The notes: generated from the letters alone by a model not told the origin. Counted from the stretch's first letter, positions 18,954 to 30,608 are shown. The stretch: 64,000 bases of DNA from Aeromonas veronii (GCF_040215105.1 NZ_CP157875.1:3463501-3527500), one strand, 5' to 3'. Made by a program: numbers and translations.

Positions 18954-21656
18954 TTACAGAGTCCGCTGGATTTCAACGGTCTCGTAAACTTCGATCTGGT
19001 CGCCTTCGCGTACGTCGTTGTAGTTCTTGACCGCGATACCACACTCGTAACCGTTGCGGACCTCGTTGACGTCATCCTTGAAGCGACGCAGGGATTCCAG
19101 CTCGCCTTCATAGATAACCACGTTGTCACGCAGAACGCGAATACGGTTGGAACGCTTGACCACACCCTCGGTGACCATACAGCCGGCAACGGCGCCGAAC
19201 TTCGGTGACTTAAAGACGCTACGCACTTCAGCCAGACCGATGATCTCCTGACGATACTCAGGGGCCAGCATGCCGCTCATGGCCTGCTTCACTTCGTCGA
19301 TCAGGTCATAGATGACGGAGTAGTAACGCAGATCCAGGCTCTCGGCATCGATGACCTTGCGCGCGGAGGCGTCGGCACGAACGTTGAAGCCCACCAGGAT
19401 GGCGCTGGAAGCGGCAGCCAGGGTCGCATCGGTTTCGGTGATACCACCCACGCCGGAGCCCACGATCTTGACCTTGACCTCGTCGGTGGAGAGCTTGACC
19501 AGCGCATCGCAGATCGCTTCCACGGAACCCTGCACGTCGGCCTTGATCACCACGTTCACTTCGGACACTTCGCCCTCGGTCATGTTGGCGAACATGTTCT
19601 CCAGCTTGGCCTTCTGCTGGCGAGCCAGCTTGACTTCGCGGAACTTGCCCTGACGATAGAGCGCCACTTCACGGGCTTTCTTCTCGTCACGCACGACGGT
19701 GGCTTCGTCACCGGCAGAGGGAACGCCGGACAGGCCGAGGATTTCCACCGGCAGGGACGGACCCGCTTCCTTGATCTCGCGACCCAGTTCGTCACGCATG
19801 GCGCGGACACGACCGTATTCCAGACCGCACAAGACGATGTCGCCCTGGCGCAGGGTACCTTCTTGTACCAGTACGGTGGCAACCGGACCACGACCCTTGT
19901 CCAGGAAGGACTCGATAACGACGCCGTTGGCCATGCCATCGAACACCGCTTTCAGCTCCAGAACTTCGGCCTGGATCAGGATGGCTTCCAGCAGCTCATC
20001 GATGCCCTCGCCAGACTTGGCGGAGACATGGACGAACTGGCAATCGCCACCCCAGTCTTCAGACATGACGTTGTAACGGGCCAGCTCGGTCTTGACGCGA
20101 TCCGGATCTGCTTCCGGCTTGTCGATCTTGTTGACCGCGACCACCAGGGGCACACCGGCCGCCTTGGCGTGCTGGATGGCTTCGATGGTCTGCGGCATGA
20201 CGCCGTCATCGGCTGCCACGACCAGTACCACGATATCGGTCGCCTGGGCACCACGAGCACGCATGGAGGTAAAGGCTGCGTGACCCGGAGTATCCAGGAA
20301 GGTGATCATGCCGCTTTCGGTTTCGACGTGATAAGCACCGATATGCTGGGTAATGCCACCGGCTTCCCCTGCGGCGACCTTGGCTTTGCGGATGTAATCC
20401 AGCAGCGAGGTCTTGCCGTGGTCAACGTGACCCATGATGGTCACGACCGGCGCGCGCGGCTTGGCTTCGGAGGTCTCGTCACGATCGGACAGTACCGCCT
20501 CTTCCAGCTCGTTCTCACGGCGCAGCACCACCTTGTGGCCCATCTCCTCGGCAACCAGCTGAGCGGTTTCCTGGTCGATGACCTGGTTGATGGTGGCCAT
20601 GGCACCCATCTTCATCATCACCTTGATGACTTCGACGCCCTTGACGGCCATCTTGTTGGCCAGCTCGGCCACAGTGATGGTTTCACCGATCACCACGTCG
20701 CGGTTCACCACGGCAGCCGGCTTGTTGAAGCCGTGCTTCATGGCGTTGGGCATGGCAACCTTGCCACGCTTGCCCTTGCGAGCGCGCGGGTCACGGGAGT
20801 TGCGATCGTTACGATCGTCGTCACGGCGACCGACTTTCTTCGGTCCCTTGGCGGCGGCGGCGGTACGACGGCTGGTCTCTTCTTTGCGATCCAACTCATC
20901 CTCAGCCGCTTGCGCGTGCTTGTTGGTGGTCAGATGGTAGTCGCTGCTCTCTTTGGCACGAGCGGCTTCTTCCTCGGCCCAACGGCCGGCATTCTGTTCC
21001 GCCATGATGCGAGCCTCTTCGGCTTTCTTGGCGGCGAGTTCTTCAGCCTTGGTCAAGGCTGCCTGTTCTTGCTGGCGCTTCAGTTCTTCTGCTTCGCGCT
21101 TGGCCATCTTTTCTGCCTCTTGCTGAGCTGTGCTAACGGCTGCTTTGACGGGCTGTTGAGCCCGTCCGGCCTTCTGTTGTGCCTCGATCCGCGCCTTTTC
21201 CTCAGCTTCACGACGAGCCTGCTCAGCCTCACGGCGAGCCTTCTCCTCAGCCTCGCGACGAGCCTTCTCTTCGGCCTCGTGGCGAGCTTTTTCTTCTGCT
21301 TCCAAACGCGCTTTTTCCTCGGCTTCCGCCTGACGCTGTTCATCTTCCAGCGCCGAGCGTTTTACATAGGTGCGAGTCTTGCGTACTTCTACCTGCACTT
21401 CTTTGTTCTTGCCGCCAGTCCCCTGAACACTCAGGGTGCTCTTGGTCTTGCGCTGCAAGGTCATGCGGGCAGGCGCGGTGATCTCGTCACCTCCATGCTG
21501 TTTCTTCAGATGAGCCAGCAGAGTCTGTTTCTCAGACTCGCTGATCATGTCGTCGGCCTTGCTCTTAACGATACCGGCATCGGCGAACTGCTGGAGAAGA
21601 CGATCAACCGGCGTGTCGATGTCACTGGCAAGTTGTTTGACTGATACTTCTGCCAT
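18954..21656 (-). CDS. infB: translation initiation factor IF-2
   Basis: IF-2 is the GTPase that places fMet-tRNA on the 30S subunit and promotes subunit joining. At 900 residues it is full length. An N-terminal IF2_N domain ([24 protein letters not shown]) is followed by a long charged linker with near-tandem KAR(R/H/L)EAEE repeats around residues 115-165. The G domain starts near residue 405 with [14 protein letters not shown] (G1), then [15 protein letters not shown] (G3) and NKIDKPEAD (G4). Domains II-IV end in GQQ-free ENYNDV-type sequence [26 protein letters not shown] precedes the ATG. An internal start for a shorter isoform, as in E. coli, is possible but not established here. Confidence 0.98.
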   Translation of the reverse strand: MAEVSVKQLASDIDTPVDRLLQQFADAGIVKSKADDMISESEKQTLLAHLKKQHGGDEITAPARMTLQRKTKSTLSVQGTGGKNKEVQVEVRKTRTYVKRSALEDEQRQAEAEEKARLEAEEKARHEAEEKARREAEEKARREAEQARREAEEKARIEAQQKAGRAQQPVKAAVSTAQQEAEKMAKREAEELKRQQEQAALTKAEELAAKKAEEARIMAEQNAGRWAEEEAARAKESSDYHLTTNKHAQAAEDELDRKEETSRRTAAAAKGPKKVGRRDDDRNDRNSRDPRARKGKRGKVAMPNAMKHGFNKPAAVVNRDVVIGETITVAELANKMAVKGVEVIKVMMKMGAMATINQVIDQETAQLVAEEMGHKVVLRRENELEEAVLSDRDETSEAKPRAPVVTIMGHVDHGKTSLLDYIRKAKVAAGEAGGITQHIGAYHVETESGMITFLDTPGHAAFTSMRARGAQATDIVVLVVAADDGVMPQTIEAIQHAKAAGVPLVVAVNKIDKPEADPDRVKTELARYNVMSEDWGGDCQFVHVSAKSGEGIDELLEAILIQAEVLELKAVFDGMANGVVIESFLDKGRGPVATVLVQEGTLRQGDIVLCGLEYGRVRAMRDELGREIKEAGPSLPVEILGLSGVPSAGDEATVVRDEKKAREVALYRQGKFREVKLARQQKAKLENMFANMTEGEVSEVNVVIKADVQGSVEAICDALVKLSTDEVKVKIVGSGVGGITETDATLAAASSAILVGFNVRADASARKVIDAESLDLRYYSVIYDLIDEVKQAMSGMLAPEYRQEIIGLAEVRSVFKSPKFGAVAGCMVTEGVVKRSNRIRVLRDNVVIYEGELESLRRFKDDVNEVRNGYECGIAVKNYNDVREGDQIEVYETVEIQRTL

Positions 21657-21676
21657 TCATTTTCCTCCGTTTGATC

Positions 21677-23179
21677 TTAACTAGACTGCTCTTCTCCGAA
21701 CCAACAGATATTGCGAGCAGCCATAATCAACTCACCTGCCTTCTCGGCGGTCAGCTCTTCAATGTCGGCAAGGTCATCAATACCTTGCTCTGCCAAATCT
21801 TCCAGGGTACCCACACCGCGAGCCGCCAGGGCATAGGCCAGATCACGGCTCAGGCCGGCCAGATTGAGCAGGTCTTCGGACGGCTCGACGCCTTCGAAGG
21901 ACTCTTCTTTGGCCAGGGCCTTGGTGGTCAACACATCCTTGGCACGCTTGCGCAGCTCTTCGACCATGTCTTCATCCAGACCGTCGATGGCCAGCAGCTC
22001 GTTGACCGGGACGAAGGCGATCTCTTCCAGAGTGGAGAAACCTTCTTCCATCAGCAGGCTGGCGAAATCGTCGTCGATGTCGAGAGCGCTGGTGAACAGG
22101 GTCAGGATGCGATCGTTCTCGGCCTGGTGCTTGGCACGCATGTCCTCGACGGTCATGACGTTCAGCTCCCAACCGGTCAGCTGGGAGGCCAGACGCACGT
22201 TCTGACCGTTGCGACCGATGGCCTGGGCCAGGTTCGCGGCTTCCACGGCGATGTCCATGGTGTGGTTGTCTTCATCGACGATGATGGAGGCCACATCGGC
22301 AGGCGCCATGGCATTGATCACGTATTGAGCGGGGTTGTCATCGTACAGCACGATGTCGGCACGCTCACCGCTCAGCTCGGCAGAGACGGCTTGCACGCGG
22401 GCACCGCGCATGCCGATGCAGGCGCCGATCGGGTCGATGCGACGATCGTTGGTCTTGACCGCGATCTTGGCGCGGGAACCCGGGTCACGGGCGGCGCCCA
22501 TGATTTCGATCATCTCTTCACCGATCTCCGGCACTTCGATGCGGAACAGCTCTTTGAGGAAGTCCGGGCTGGAACGGCTGACGAACAGCTGGGAGCCACG
22601 GGCCTCCGGGCGGACGGCATAGAGCAGACCACGGATGCGGTCGCCCGGACGGAAAGTCTCGCGCGGCAGCATGTCGTCACGGAAGATCACCGCCTCGGCA
22701 TTGCTGCCCAAGTCCAGGATCACGTTGTCACGGTTGCTCTTCTTGACCACACCGCTGATGATGGTGCCTTCCTTGTCCTTGAACTGGTCAACGACTTGGG
22801 AGCGCTCGGCTTCGCGCACTTTCTGCACGATGACCTGCTTGGCGGTCTGGGTGGTGATACGGTCGAAGGTGACAGAGTCAATCTGGTCTTCTACGTACTC
22901 GCCGATCTGGATTTCCGGCTGCTCAATCTGAGCGGCTTCCAGGGTGATCTCGGCGTAGGGGTTCTCCATCGCGGCCTGATCGGCGATGACGACCCAACGG
23001 CGATAGGTGTCGTAGTCACCGGTCTTGCGATCGATCTCGACACGAACTTCAATCTCGCCTTCGTACTTTTTCTTGGTCGCAGTCGCCAGCGCCGTCTCCA
23101 GAGCCTGGAAAATCTTCTCACGGGGAACCGCTTTCTCGTTGGACACAGCGTCAACGACCAGCAAAATCTCTTTATTCAT
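21677..23179 (-). CDS. nusA: transcription termination/antitermination factor NusA
   Basis: NusA binds RNA polymerase and controls pausing, termination and rRNA antitermination. The 500 residues show the N-terminal RNAP-binding domain ([31 protein letters not shown]), an S1 domain ([22 protein letters not shown]), two KH domains ([18 protein letters not shown] and [18 protein letters not shown]) and two C-terminal acidic repeats, as in E. coli. GAGG precedes the ATG. The gene lies 14 bp after rimP and 20 bp before infB, a standard operon. Autoregulation is known in E. coli; nothing visible here proves it. Confidence 0.98.
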   Translation of the reverse strand: MNKEILLVVDAVSNEKAVPREKIFQALETALATATKKKYEGEIEVRVEIDRKTGDYDTYRRWVVIADQAAMENPYAEITLEAAQIEQPEIQIGEYVEDQIDSVTFDRITTQTAKQVIVQKVREAERSQVVDQFKDKEGTIISGVVKKSNRDNVILDLGSNAEAVIFRDDMLPRETFRPGDRIRGLLYAVRPEARGSQLFVSRSSPDFLKELFRIEVPEIGEEMIEIMGAARDPGSRAKIAVKTNDRRIDPIGACIGMRGARVQAVSAELSGERADIVLYDDNPAQYVINAMAPADVASIIVDEDNHTMDIAVEAANLAQAIGRNGQNVRLASQLTGWELNVMTVEDMRAKHQAENDRILTLFTSALDIDDDFASLLMEEGFSTLEEIAFVPVNELLAIDGLDEDMVEELRKRAKDVLTTKALAKEESFEGVEPSEDLLNLAGLSRDLAYALAARGVGTLEDLAEQGIDDLADIEELTAEKAGELIMAARNICWFGEEQSS

Positions 23180-23193
23180 ATCCGATAGCCTCG

Positions 23194-23652
23194 TTAACCA
23201 AAGTTCGGCACTATGTTCGCTTTTTGGATATTGGTGAAAGCCAACACCTCGTCCTTACCATCTACCGTCAGGGTGATCATGTCCCCCTGCACAGCTTTGA
23301 TTACGCCTTTGAACTTGCGGCGGTTGTTTGTTGCCATCCGAAGCGAAACCGCCGCCTCTTGGCCAACGTATTTTTCGAACTGGGTGACCTTGAACAGCGG
23401 GCGATCCAGACCGGGAGAAGAAACCTCAAGGTAGTACTCCTCGGTGATGGGATCTTCAACGTCCATGATGGCACCTACCTGGTGGCTCACCTCGGCACAG
23501 TTTTCAACCGTCACGCCTTGTTCGCTGTCGATGAAAACGCGCAGGGTCGAGTGTTTACCCGCACGGATAAACTCGACACCCCACAATTCGAAACCCAAGG
23601 CAACGACAGGAGCCTCGAGCAGATCGGTCAAACGTTGTTCCAACGTAGCCAA
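23194..23652 (-). CDS. rimP: ribosome maturation factor RimP (TTG start)
   Basis: RimP is needed for 30S subunit assembly. The conserved family N-terminus ([30 protein letters not shown]) begins at a TTG codon at 23652, giving 152 residues. GGAGG lies about six bases upstream, while the nearby GTG at 23658 overlaps that ribosome site, so TTG is the better start. A longer frame to 23727 adds residues unlike the family and runs back toward a terminator. Typical motifs are [13 protein letters not shown] and the C-terminal SH3-like domain ending [14 protein letters not shown]. Confidence 0.93.
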   Translation of the reverse strand: MATLEQRLTDLLEAPVVALGFELWGVEFIRAGKHSTLRVFIDSEQGVTVENCAEVSHQVGAIMDVEDPITEEYYLEVSSPGLDRPLFKVTQFEKYVGQEAAVSLRMATNNRRKFKGVIKAVQGDMITLTVDGKDEVLAFTNIQKANIVPNFG

Positions 23653-23723
23653 AGTCACCCTCCGAAAAACAAAAAAAGGGCATATAGCCCAGATAGAGAT
23701 CGATTCAGAGTAAATTGCACATA

Positions 23724-23752
23724 ACAAAAAGCCCCGATGTCAAATCGGGGCT
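23724..23752 (-). terminator. terminator between tRNA-fMet and rimP
   Basis: A 9-bp stem AGCCCCGAT/ATCGGGGCT is followed on the minus strand by TTTTTGTT. It can end the tRNA transcript upstream of rimP. Confidence 0.85.
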
Positions 23753-23818
23753 TGGCGCGTTACCCTGATTGTCGCCTCGCAGCGACCGCCTTCCTGAGCG
23801 TAGGAAATGCGTGAAATT

Positions 23819-23895
<77 letters not shown>

Positions 23896-23986
23896 TCCGA
23901 AATCGTGCGAGATTATAGCCACTTCATTCTCGTCACACAAGACTGACTGGCTATAACACCCCGGTTACCCGGGTTCACTGCTTAAT

Positions 23987-24071
23987 TGGTGCCGTGGGCG
24001 GGACTCGAACCCGCACACCCTAGAGCACTACCCCCTCAAGATAGCGTGTCTACCAATTCCACCACCACGGC
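23987..24071 (-). tRNA. tRNA-Leu (GAG)
   Basis: This 85-nt class II tRNA has a long variable arm and encoded CCA. The anticodon loop TTGAGGG gives anticodon GAG. It starts 9 bp after the secG stop, equivalent to leuU downstream of secG in E. coli, and is probably cut from the secG transcript. Confidence 0.95.
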
Positions 24072-24080
24072 AAAAACTCT

Positions 24081-24407
24081 TTATTCAGGAACGTCAGTAT
24101 CTTTCTTCACTGGCGCTTTGGTCTGCTCAACTTGTTGAGTCTGTTGCAGATTTTCCCACTCGCTACCCTGTTTTACCTTGTTGCTGGACATGGATCCGAG
24201 CACCAGGCTAATCAAAAAGAACAGAGTCGCCAAAATTGCAGTTGTGCGGGTCAGGAAACTGCCTGAACCACCGGAGCCGAATACTGTATTCGATGCCCCT
24301 GCGCCGAAGGAGGCGCCCATATCAGCCCCTTTACCTTGCTGAATCATCACCAGGCCAATCAGGGCCAGCGATACCAGCAGATAAACGACTAAAAGAATTT
24401 CGTACAT
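24081..24407 (-). CDS. secG: preprotein translocase subunit SecG
   Basis: SecG is the small inner-membrane subunit of SecYEG that assists protein export. It has 108 residues and two transmembrane helices, MYEILLVVYLLVSLALIGLVMIQQGKGADMGASFGAG and then RTTAILATLFFLISLVLG, separated by the conserved glycine-rich loop. The C-terminus is hydrophilic. Its start codon abuts the tpiA stop, so the two are translationally coupled. tRNA-Leu follows. Confidence 0.96.
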   Translation of the reverse strand: MYEILLVVYLLVSLALIGLVMIQQGKGADMGASFGAGASNTVFGSGGSGSFLTRTTAILATLFFLISLVLGSMSSNKVKQGSEWENLQQTQQVEQTKAPVKKDTDVPE

Positions 24408-25172
24408 TTAACTTGCACCCTTTGCCGCTTCAACGATTCCTAAAAACGCCTTGTCATCGAGACTCGCTCCGCCTATCAGACCACCGTCTATATCAGTCTG
24501 GGCAAACAAATCTCGTGCATTGGCCGGTGTCACGCTCCCACCATAGATGATTCTGACTTTCTCACCTATTACCGGAGTATCCTCCGCCAAGCGACCGCGT
24601 ATAAAGGAATGAACCTCTTGTGCCTGCTCGGGTGTGGCGCATTTACCTGTACCTACAGCCCAAATCGGCTCGTAGGCGATGATAGCATTATCGAAAGCCA
24701 TCGCGCCATTTTTCTCTATGACGATATCCAGCTCTTCGGCGATCACCTCGAAGGTTCTTCTCGCCTGCCTCGCCGCACCCGACTCCCCCAAACAGAGGAT
24801 GGGGATCAAGCCTGCTGCTCTGGCTGCCGCAAACTTCTCCGCGACGATAAAACTGGTCTCACCAAAGAGACGCCTGCGCTCGGAATGCCCTACCAATGCG
24901 TAGCGACATCCTGCCTCAATCAACATCTCACACGAGACTTCACCCGTATAAGCGCCCCACTGGTGCTGACTCACATTCTGAGCCCCCAACCTCATTACCT
25001 TCTGCTCATTGAGCAGTGCAGCTGTGAAGTCGAGATGCACATGGGATGGACACAAGACCACGTCTACTTCTTCATCCATGCCTTGAAGGCACTGACTCGT
25101 AAACTGCTCTAACTGCGACCTACTACCGTGCAACTTCCAATTGGCTGCTACAAACGGCTTGCGATGTCCCAT
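24408..25172 (-). CDS. tpiA: triosephosphate isomerase
   Basis: TIM interconverts dihydroxyacetone phosphate and glyceraldehyde 3-phosphate. The start at 25172 (MGHRKPFVAANWKLHG) has AGGGAG upstream and gives 254 residues. The catalytic set is present: lysine in AANWKLHG, histidine in VGHSERR, glutamate in AYEPIWAVGTG, and the YGGSV phosphate loop. The gene lies between glmM and secG, the Pseudomonas-type location, and its sequence looks closer to that lineage than to enterobacterial TpiA. Codon use seems less GC-biased than in neighbours. It may be the only TIM or a second copy; the window cannot tell. Confidence 0.95.
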   Translation of the reverse strand: MGHRKPFVAANWKLHGSRSQLEQFTSQCLQGMDEEVDVVLCPSHVHLDFTAALLNEQKVMRLGAQNVSQHQWGAYTGEVSCEMLIEAGCRYALVGHSERRRLFGETSFIVAEKFAAARAAGLIPILCLGESGAARQARRTFEVIAEELDIVIEKNGAMAFDNAIIAYEPIWAVGTGKCATPEQAQEVHSFIRGRLAEDTPVIGEKVRIIYGGSVTPANARDLFAQTDIDGGLIGGASLDDKAFLGIVEAAKGAS

Positions 25173-25303
25173 CGGCAACTCCCTTGCGAAAGCGGGGCTG
25201 ATAATATCCAGAGGATGCTCAGCTGACAAGTGCTATTTTCAAATTTTCGAATCGTTTGAACAAGATACGAACAGGGCGACTAAAAAGCCGCCCTTAATGC
25301 TCA

Positions 25304-26638
25304 TTAAAACGCCGATTCGACCTGTTTGGCGATGCGATTCGCCATATCCAGAACCTGCTGCTCGTGCTCACCTTCCACCATCACCCGGATCAGGGGCTCG
25401 GTGCCGGATTTACGCAGCAAGACACGACCACGACCAGCCAGTTCCTGTTCCACCTTGGCCACTTCCTGCTGCACGGCGTCGGCCGTCAGCGGATCCTTGC
25501 CTTCGGCAAAACGTACATTGACCAGCACCTGCGGGAACTTGCTCATGCCGGAGCGCAACTTGGCCAGCGGCATTTCGGCGGTGCAGATCGCAGTGAGTAC
25601 CTGCAGTGCCGCGACGATACCGTCGCCGGTGGTGGTCTGATCCAGGCAGATGATGTGACCGGAGTTTTCGCCGCCAATCCGCCAGCCCTTCTCGTTCATC
25701 ATCTCCAGCACGTAGCGGTCGCCCACCTTGGCACGGGCGAAGGGGATGCCGAGGGTTTGCAGTGCCAGCTCCAACCCCATGTTGGCCATCAGGGTACCAA
25801 CTACGCCGCCCTTGAGGCGGCCGTTGCGCAGGGCATCGCGAGCGATGATGTAGAGGATCTCGTCCCCGTCGATGATGTAGCCGGTGTTGTCCACCATCAC
25901 CAGGCGGTCACCGTCACCGTCGAAGGCGACGCCGAGATCGGCCTTGCATTCCAGCACCTTGGCAGCCAACGCCTCGGGAGCGGTGGAGCCGACACCGTTA
26001 TTGATATTCAGACCATCCGGGCTGCAACCGATGGCGATCACCTCGGCCCCCAGCTCACGAAACACGGAGGGAGCGATGTGATAGGTGGCACCATGGCCGC
26101 AATCCACCACCATCTTCAACCCTTCCAGGCTCAGGTGGCTGGGGAAGGTGCTCTTGCAGAACTCGATGTAGCGACCGGCGGCATCGTCGATGCGCTGGGC
26201 CTTGCCGAGCTCGGCCGACTCCACGCACTTGAGTTCGTGATCCAGCTCGGCCTCGATGGCAAGCTCGACGTCATCGGGCAGCTTGGTGCCGTCGGCGGAG
26301 AAGAACTTGATGCCGTTGTCGTAATAGGGATTATGGGAGGCGCTGATGACGATACCGGCCTCGGCACGGAAGGTACGAGTCAGATAGGCTACCGCCGGAG
26401 TGGGCATGGGCCCCATCAAGATCGCCTTGAGACCGGCGGCGGAGAGTCCAGCCTCCAGCGCCGATTCCAGCATGTAACCGGAGATGCGGGTGTCCTTACC
26501 GATCAGCACCTTCTTGGTGCCCTTCTTGGAGAGCACCTTGCCGGCAGCCCAACCCAGCTTCATCACGAAATCCGGGGTAATGGGGTATTCACCCACCTTG
26601 CCGCGCACGCCATCGGTGCCGAAGTACTTTCTGGTCAT
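25304..26638 (-). CDS. glmM: phosphoglucosamine mutase GlmM
   Basis: GlmM converts glucosamine-6-phosphate to glucosamine-1-phosphate for UDP-GlcNAc, feeding peptidoglycan and LPS synthesis. The 444 residues begin [24 protein letters not shown]. The phosphorylated serine is S101 in the [16 protein letters not shown] loop, the metal loop is [11 protein letters not shown], the sugar loop is GGENSGHI, and the C-terminal phosphate loop is [12 protein letters not shown]. It sits 17 bp after folP, as in most gammaproteobacteria. Confidence 0.97.
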   Translation of the reverse strand: MTRKYFGTDGVRGKVGEYPITPDFVMKLGWAAGKVLSKKGTKKVLIGKDTRISGYMLESALEAGLSAAGLKAILMGPMPTPAVAYLTRTFRAEAGIVISASHNPYYDNGIKFFSADGTKLPDDVELAIEAELDHELKCVESAELGKAQRIDDAAGRYIEFCKSTFPSHLSLEGLKMVVDCGHGATYHIAPSVFRELGAEVIAIGCSPDGLNINNGVGSTAPEALAAKVLECKADLGVAFDGDGDRLVMVDNTGYIIDGDEILYIIARDALRNGRLKGGVVGTLMANMGLELALQTLGIPFARAKVGDRYVLEMMNEKGWRIGGENSGHIICLDQTTTGDGIVAALQVLTAICTAEMPLAKLRSGMSKFPQVLVNVRFAEGKDPLTADAVQQEVAKVEQELAGRGRVLLRKSGTEPLIRVMVEGEHEQQVLDMANRIAKQVESAF

Positions 26639-26655
26639 TGTCTGTTCTCTTTTTC

Positions 26656-27501
26656 TTATTTGGATACGAAATCTTGTCCCGTCATGGTCATCCAGCCCAC
26701 GCGCAGCGCGTCCATGGTGGCGCGTACGTCGTGTACCCGGATGATCCTGGCACCCTGTTGCAACCCGATAAGGGCACAGGCCAAACTGCCCGCCAGCCGT
26801 TCATCGACCGGGCAGCCGAGCAGATTGCCTATCATAGACTTTCGCGACATACCCACCAAGAGCGGCAGATTGTAATCGAGCAACTTGTGCTGATCCGCCA
26901 GCAGTTGATAGTTGTGGGCCAGCGTCTTGCCAAAACCGTAACCAGGGTCCAGCAGCAGATGCTCGCGCCTGATCCCCGCCGACAGACAGGCGGCGATGCG
27001 CTCGTCAAAAAAAGCCCTCACCTCCCCCAGCAGATCATCATAGTGAGGTTCGGCCTGCATGGTGCGCGGCTGCCCCTGCATATGCATGAGACAGACGGGC
27101 ACATCAGCCTCCGCTGCCGCAACCAGGGCTCCCGGCTCCAGCAAGGCTCGTACGTCATTGATGAGGTGTGCCCCTGCGGCGCAGCCCTCTCTCATCACCA
27201 CGGCCTTGGAGGTATCAAGGGAGATCATCACCTCCAGCTCTTGCACTATCCGCTCGACCACGGGGATCACCCGGTCCAGCTCCTCCTGGTCAGTCACATC
27301 GGGTGCGCCTGGGCGAGTCGATTCACCGCCGATATCGATGATGGTCGCCCCCTCCGCCATCATCTGGCGCACACGGCTCAGGGCCAGCTCCACCTGATTG
27401 AAACGACCACCATCGGAGAAGGAATCCGGTGTCACGTTGAGGATCCCCATCACATGGGGACGCTCGAGGGAAAGACTGCACCCTTTGCTGCTCAATTGCA
27501 T
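26656..27501 (-). CDS. folP: dihydropteroate synthase
   Basis: FolP condenses p-aminobenzoate with dihydropterin pyrophosphate in folate synthesis and is the sulfonamide target. The start at 27501 ([32 protein letters not shown]) fits the family and has GGAAG upstream; an ATG at 27513 is an alternative. The 281 residues include the pABA loop [11 protein letters not shown] (22-32), GGESTRPGA, the diphosphate-site [10 protein letters not shown], and the C-terminal [15 protein letters not shown]. An intrinsic terminator lies between ftsH and folP, so expression depends on read-through or a local promoter. Confidence 0.96.
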   Translation of the reverse strand: MQLSSKGCSLSLERPHVMGILNVTPDSFSDGGRFNQVELALSRVRQMMAEGATIIDIGGESTRPGAPDVTDQEELDRVIPVVERIVQELEVMISLDTSKAVVMREGCAAGAHLINDVRALLEPGALVAAAEADVPVCLMHMQGQPRTMQAEPHYDDLLGEVRAFFDERIAACLSAGIRREHLLLDPGYGFGKTLAHNYQLLADQHKLLDYNLPLLVGMSRKSMIGNLLGCPVDERLAGSLACALIGLQQGARIIRVHDVRATMDALRVGWMTMTGQDFVSK

Positions 27502-27545
27502 CTTCACTTCCATCTGCTGAGAAAATCACGCATGTCCGTATAAAG

Positions 27546-27570
27546 AAAAACCCCGGGCAAGCCCGGGGTT
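27546..27570 (-). terminator. intrinsic terminator between ftsH and folP
   Basis: A 10-bp perfect stem AACCCCGGGC/GCCCGGGGTT with loop AA is followed on the minus strand by TTTTTCTTT, 15 bp past the ftsH stop. Confidence 0.85.
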
Positions 27571-27584
27571 TGGATGATCACGAC

Positions 27585-29537
27585 TTATTTGGCTGGCACG
27601 TCGTTCGCCTTGTCGATGTCAGTCAGCGGAGCGCTGCTGTCATCGGCCTGAGCTTTCGCTTCCGGCTCGCTGCTCACGCTGGCGCCACCTTGCGGGGTAT
27701 CACCGTGTTCATCGTGCCAGTTGCTGGGAGCACGGACCTCGCGACGGGCCATCAGATCGTCGATCTGCTTGGCATCGATGGTCTCGTACTTCATCAGCGC
27801 ATCTTTCATGGTGTGCAGTACGTCCATGTTGTCCAGCAGGATCTGCTTGGCACGGTCGTAGTTGCGATCGATGACCTGCTTGACCTCCGCATCGATGATG
27901 CGAGCGGTGTCGTCGGACATGTGCTTGGCCTTGGCCATGCTGCGACCGAGGAAGACTTCACCGTCCTCTTCCGCATAGAGCATGGGCCCCAGACGCTCGG
28001 ACATGCCCCACTGGGTGACCATCTTGCGAGCGATGTCGGTGGCACGTTCGATGTCGTTGGACGCGCCGGTCGATACCTTCTCGGCACCGTAGATCAACTC
28101 TTCCGCCAGACGGCCGCCGTACAGGCTGGAGATCATGGACTCCAGATGCTGCTTGGAGTGGCTCCAGCGATCCTGCTCGGGCAGGTACATGGTCACACCC
28201 AGCGCACGACCACGCGGGATGATGGAGACCTTGTAGACGGGATCGTGATCCGGGACGACGCGACCAATGATGGCGTGACCCGCCTCGTGGTAAGCCGTCA
28301 TCTCCTTCTCGGACTCCTTCATCACCATGGAGCGACGTTCCGCCCCCATCATGATCTTGTCCTTGGCCTTCTCGAACTCGCTCATGGAGACGACACGACG
28401 GCTCTCACGGGCAGAGAACAGGGCGGCTTCGTTGACCAGGTTGGCCAGATCAGCGCCAGAGAAGCCCGGGGTACCGCGAGCGATCAGGGCCGCATTGACG
28501 TCATCCGCCAAGGGAACCTTGCGCATATGCACCTTCAGGATCTGCTCACGACCACGGACATCCGGCAGACCGACCACGACCTGACGGTCGAAACGGCCCG
28601 GACGCAGCAGTGCAGGGTCCAGTACATCGGGACGGTTGGTCGCGGCGATAACGATGACGCCTTCGTTGCCTTCGAAGCCATCCATCTCGACCAGCATCTG
28701 GTTCAGGGTCTGCTCACGCTCATCGTGACCACCGCCGAGACCGGCGCCACGCTGGCGACCGACCGCATCGATCTCATCGATGAAGATGATGCAGGGAGAG
28801 GATTTCTTGGCCTGCTCGAACATGTCGCGCACCCGGGAAGCACCCACACCCACGAACATCTCGACGAAATCGGAGCCGGAGATGGTGAAGAAAGGCACCT
28901 TGGCTTCACCCGCTATGGCCTTGGCCAGCAGGGTCTTACCGGTACCGGGCGGGCCGACCAGCAGCACGCCGGTGGGGATCTTGCCACCCAGCTTCTGGAA
29001 TTTGGTCGGATCACGAAGATAGTCGACCAGCTCCTTCACCTCTTCCTTGGCTTCGTCACAACCGGCGACGTCGACGAAGGTGGTCTTGATCTGATCTTCG
29101 CTCATCAGGCGAGCCTTGCTCTTGCCGAACGACATGGCACCCTTGCCACCGCCACCCTGCATCTGACGCATGAAGAAGACCCAGACACCGATCAGCAACA
29201 GCATCGGGAACCAGGAGATGAGAATGGACGTGATCAGAGACGGCTCTTCCGGCTTCTCACCCACGACTTTGACGTTGTGGTTGAGCATATCGTTGAGCAA
29301 TTGGGGATCCGGCGCCGGGATGATGGTCGTGAAACGTTCACCGGTGCGCTTGACGCCATTAATGACCTTGCCATCCATCCGCACTTCACGGATCTGCTCT
29401 TGGGTCACTTCTTTAACGAAGCTGGAATAGTCCAGCTGGCGACTGTTGGTATCGCTGGGGCTGAAGCTATTGAACACCGACATCAACACGACGGCGATGA
29501 CCAGCCACAGGATTAGGTTTTTCGCCATGTCACTCAA
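27585..29537 (-). CDS. ftsH: ATP-dependent zinc metalloprotease FtsH (probable TTG start)
   Basis: FtsH is the hexameric inner-membrane AAA protease that controls LpxC, sigma32 and membrane protein quality. Two transmembrane helices (about 7-24 and 102-122) flank a periplasmic domain. Walker A GPPGTGKT is at 195-202, Walker B is IIFIDEID, the SRH region is [19 protein letters not shown], and the zinc site HEAGH is near 417-421. A TTG at 29537 (MSDMAKNL) has GAGGT seven bases upstream; the ATG at 29528 (MAKNL, the E. coli start) has poorer spacing. The 650 residues are otherwise standard. It follows rlmE as in E. coli. Confidence 0.97.
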   Translation of the reverse strand: MSDMAKNLILWLVIAVVLMSVFNSFSPSDTNSRQLDYSSFVKEVTQEQIREVRMDGKVINGVKRTGERFTTIIPAPDPQLLNDMLNHNVKVVGEKPEEPSLITSILISWFPMLLLIGVWVFFMRQMQGGGGKGAMSFGKSKARLMSEDQIKTTFVDVAGCDEAKEEVKELVDYLRDPTKFQKLGGKIPTGVLLVGPPGTGKTLLAKAIAGEAKVPFFTISGSDFVEMFVGVGASRVRDMFEQAKKSSPCIIFIDEIDAVGRQRGAGLGGGHDEREQTLNQMLVEMDGFEGNEGVIVIAATNRPDVLDPALLRPGRFDRQVVVGLPDVRGREQILKVHMRKVPLADDVNAALIARGTPGFSGADLANLVNEAALFSARESRRVVSMSEFEKAKDKIMMGAERRSMVMKESEKEMTAYHEAGHAIIGRVVPDHDPVYKVSIIPRGRALGVTMYLPEQDRWSHSKQHLESMISSLYGGRLAEELIYGAEKVSTGASNDIERATDIARKMVTQWGMSERLGPMLYAEEDGEVFLGRSMAKAKHMSDDTARIIDAEVKQVIDRNYDRAKQILLDNMDVLHTMKDALMKYETIDAKQIDDLMARREVRAPSNWHDEHGDTPQGGASVSSEPEAKAQADDSSAPLTDIDKANDVPAK

Positions 29538-29582
29538 ATCAATGACCTCGCAGACTGACAGTTAACGATGAGGGTTAGGGTA

Positions 29583-30212
29583 CTACAGTTTAAAACCGGT
29601 AGCCACAATGTAGACTTCTCGTGAACGGGCACGGGACGAGTCGGGTTTTCGAATCTTGACGGCAGTAAAAAGTTTACGGATTTCATTGAGATAGGCATCA
29701 AATCCCTCTCCCTGGAACACCTTGACCACGAAACTGCCGTTGGTGCGCAGCACCTGGTTGCACATGTCCAGCGCCAGTTCGACCAGATACATGGAACGGG
29801 CCTGGTCGACCTGCTGGGTGCCACTCATGTTGGGAGCCATATCGGACATCACCACATCCACCTTGTTCGGGCCTACACGTTCCAGCAAGGCGCCGAGTAC
29901 AGTTTCCTCCCGAAAGTCCCCTTGCAGGAAATCGACACCGGCGATGGAATCCATCGGCAGAATGTCACAAGCGATCACTCGTCCGTTGTCACCCACCTGA
30001 TCGATGGCGAACTGGGACCAGCCACCGGGGGCCGCCCCGAGATCCACCACCGTCATACCCGACTTGAGCAGCCTGTCCTTGCCCTGGATCTCGTCAATCT
30101 TGAACACGGCGCGGGAACGCAGTCCCAATTTCTGGGCTTTTTTGACGTATTGATCGTCAAAATGCTCTTTTAACCAGCGGGTTGAACTCGGGGAATGCTT
30201 TTTCTGGGTCAT
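29583..30212 (-). CDS. rlmE: 23S rRNA (uridine-2552 2'-O) methyltransferase RlmE
   Basis: RlmE (FtsJ/RrmJ) methylates U2552 in the A loop of 23S rRNA late in 50S assembly. It has 209 residues. The SAM motif [13 protein letters not shown] is at about 55-67, and the catalytic K-D-K-E set is represented in [33 protein letters not shown] and the C-terminal [11 protein letters not shown]. It lies 45 bp upstream of ftsH on the same strand and is divergent from yhbY, exactly the E. coli arrangement. Confidence 0.97.
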   Translation of the reverse strand: MTQKKHSPSSTRWLKEHFDDQYVKKAQKLGLRSRAVFKIDEIQGKDRLLKSGMTVVDLGAAPGGWSQFAIDQVGDNGRVIACDILPMDSIAGVDFLQGDFREETVLGALLERVGPNKVDVVMSDMAPNMSGTQQVDQARSMYLVELALDMCNQVLRTNGSFVVKVFQGEGFDAYLNEIRKLFTAVKIRKPDSSRARSREVYIVATGFKL

Positions 30213-30309
30213 GATTGTCGACTTTAAAAAACCACAAGGGCTATTAGTATTAAGGGCTAAGTGGGGGTAGAATACGCCCCTTTCAACCCTGACTTATGAA
30301 GAAATTGCC

Positions 30310-30606
30310 ATGATTCTCAACAATAAACAGAGACAGTACCTCAAGGGCCTCGCCCACAGCCTGAAGCCGGTCGTCCTGCTGGGACAACACGGTCTGACCG
30401 AAGGGGTGCTGGCCGAGATCGATCTGGCCCTGGCCCACCACGAACTGATCAAGGTTAAGGTTGCGTCTGAAGATCGTGAGATGAAACAGCTGGTGATGGA
30501 CGCCATCGTCCGTGAGACCGGCGCCACCAAGGTACAGAGCATGGGCCACGTGCTGACCATCTACCGTCAGGCCACCGAACCCAAGATCCAATTACCGCGC
30601 AAGTAA
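30310..30606 (+). CDS. yhbY: ribosome assembly RNA-binding protein YhbY
   Basis: YhbY is a 98-residue CRM-domain (CRS1-YhbY) protein associated with pre-50S particles. The sequence MILNNKQRQYLKGLAHSLKPVVLLGQHGLTEGVLAEIDLALAHHELIKVKV carries the GxxG-like loop GQHG of the fold. Divergent orientation from rlmE matches other gammaproteobacteria. A T-rich-tailed hairpin follows. Confidence 0.95.
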   Translation: MILNNKQRQYLKGLAHSLKPVVLLGQHGLTEGVLAEIDLALAHHELIKVKVASEDREMKQLVMDAIVRETGATKVQSMGHVLTIYRQATEPKIQLPRK

Positions 30607-30608
30607 CA

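Noticed and set aside
27570-29516. A 648-codon open frame antisense to ftsH
   Set aside because: Long antisense frames also run through pnp (15191-16837) and infB (19863-21644). They are compositional shadows of GC-rich codons, with histidine- and glycine-rich translations that match no family and lack ribosome sites.
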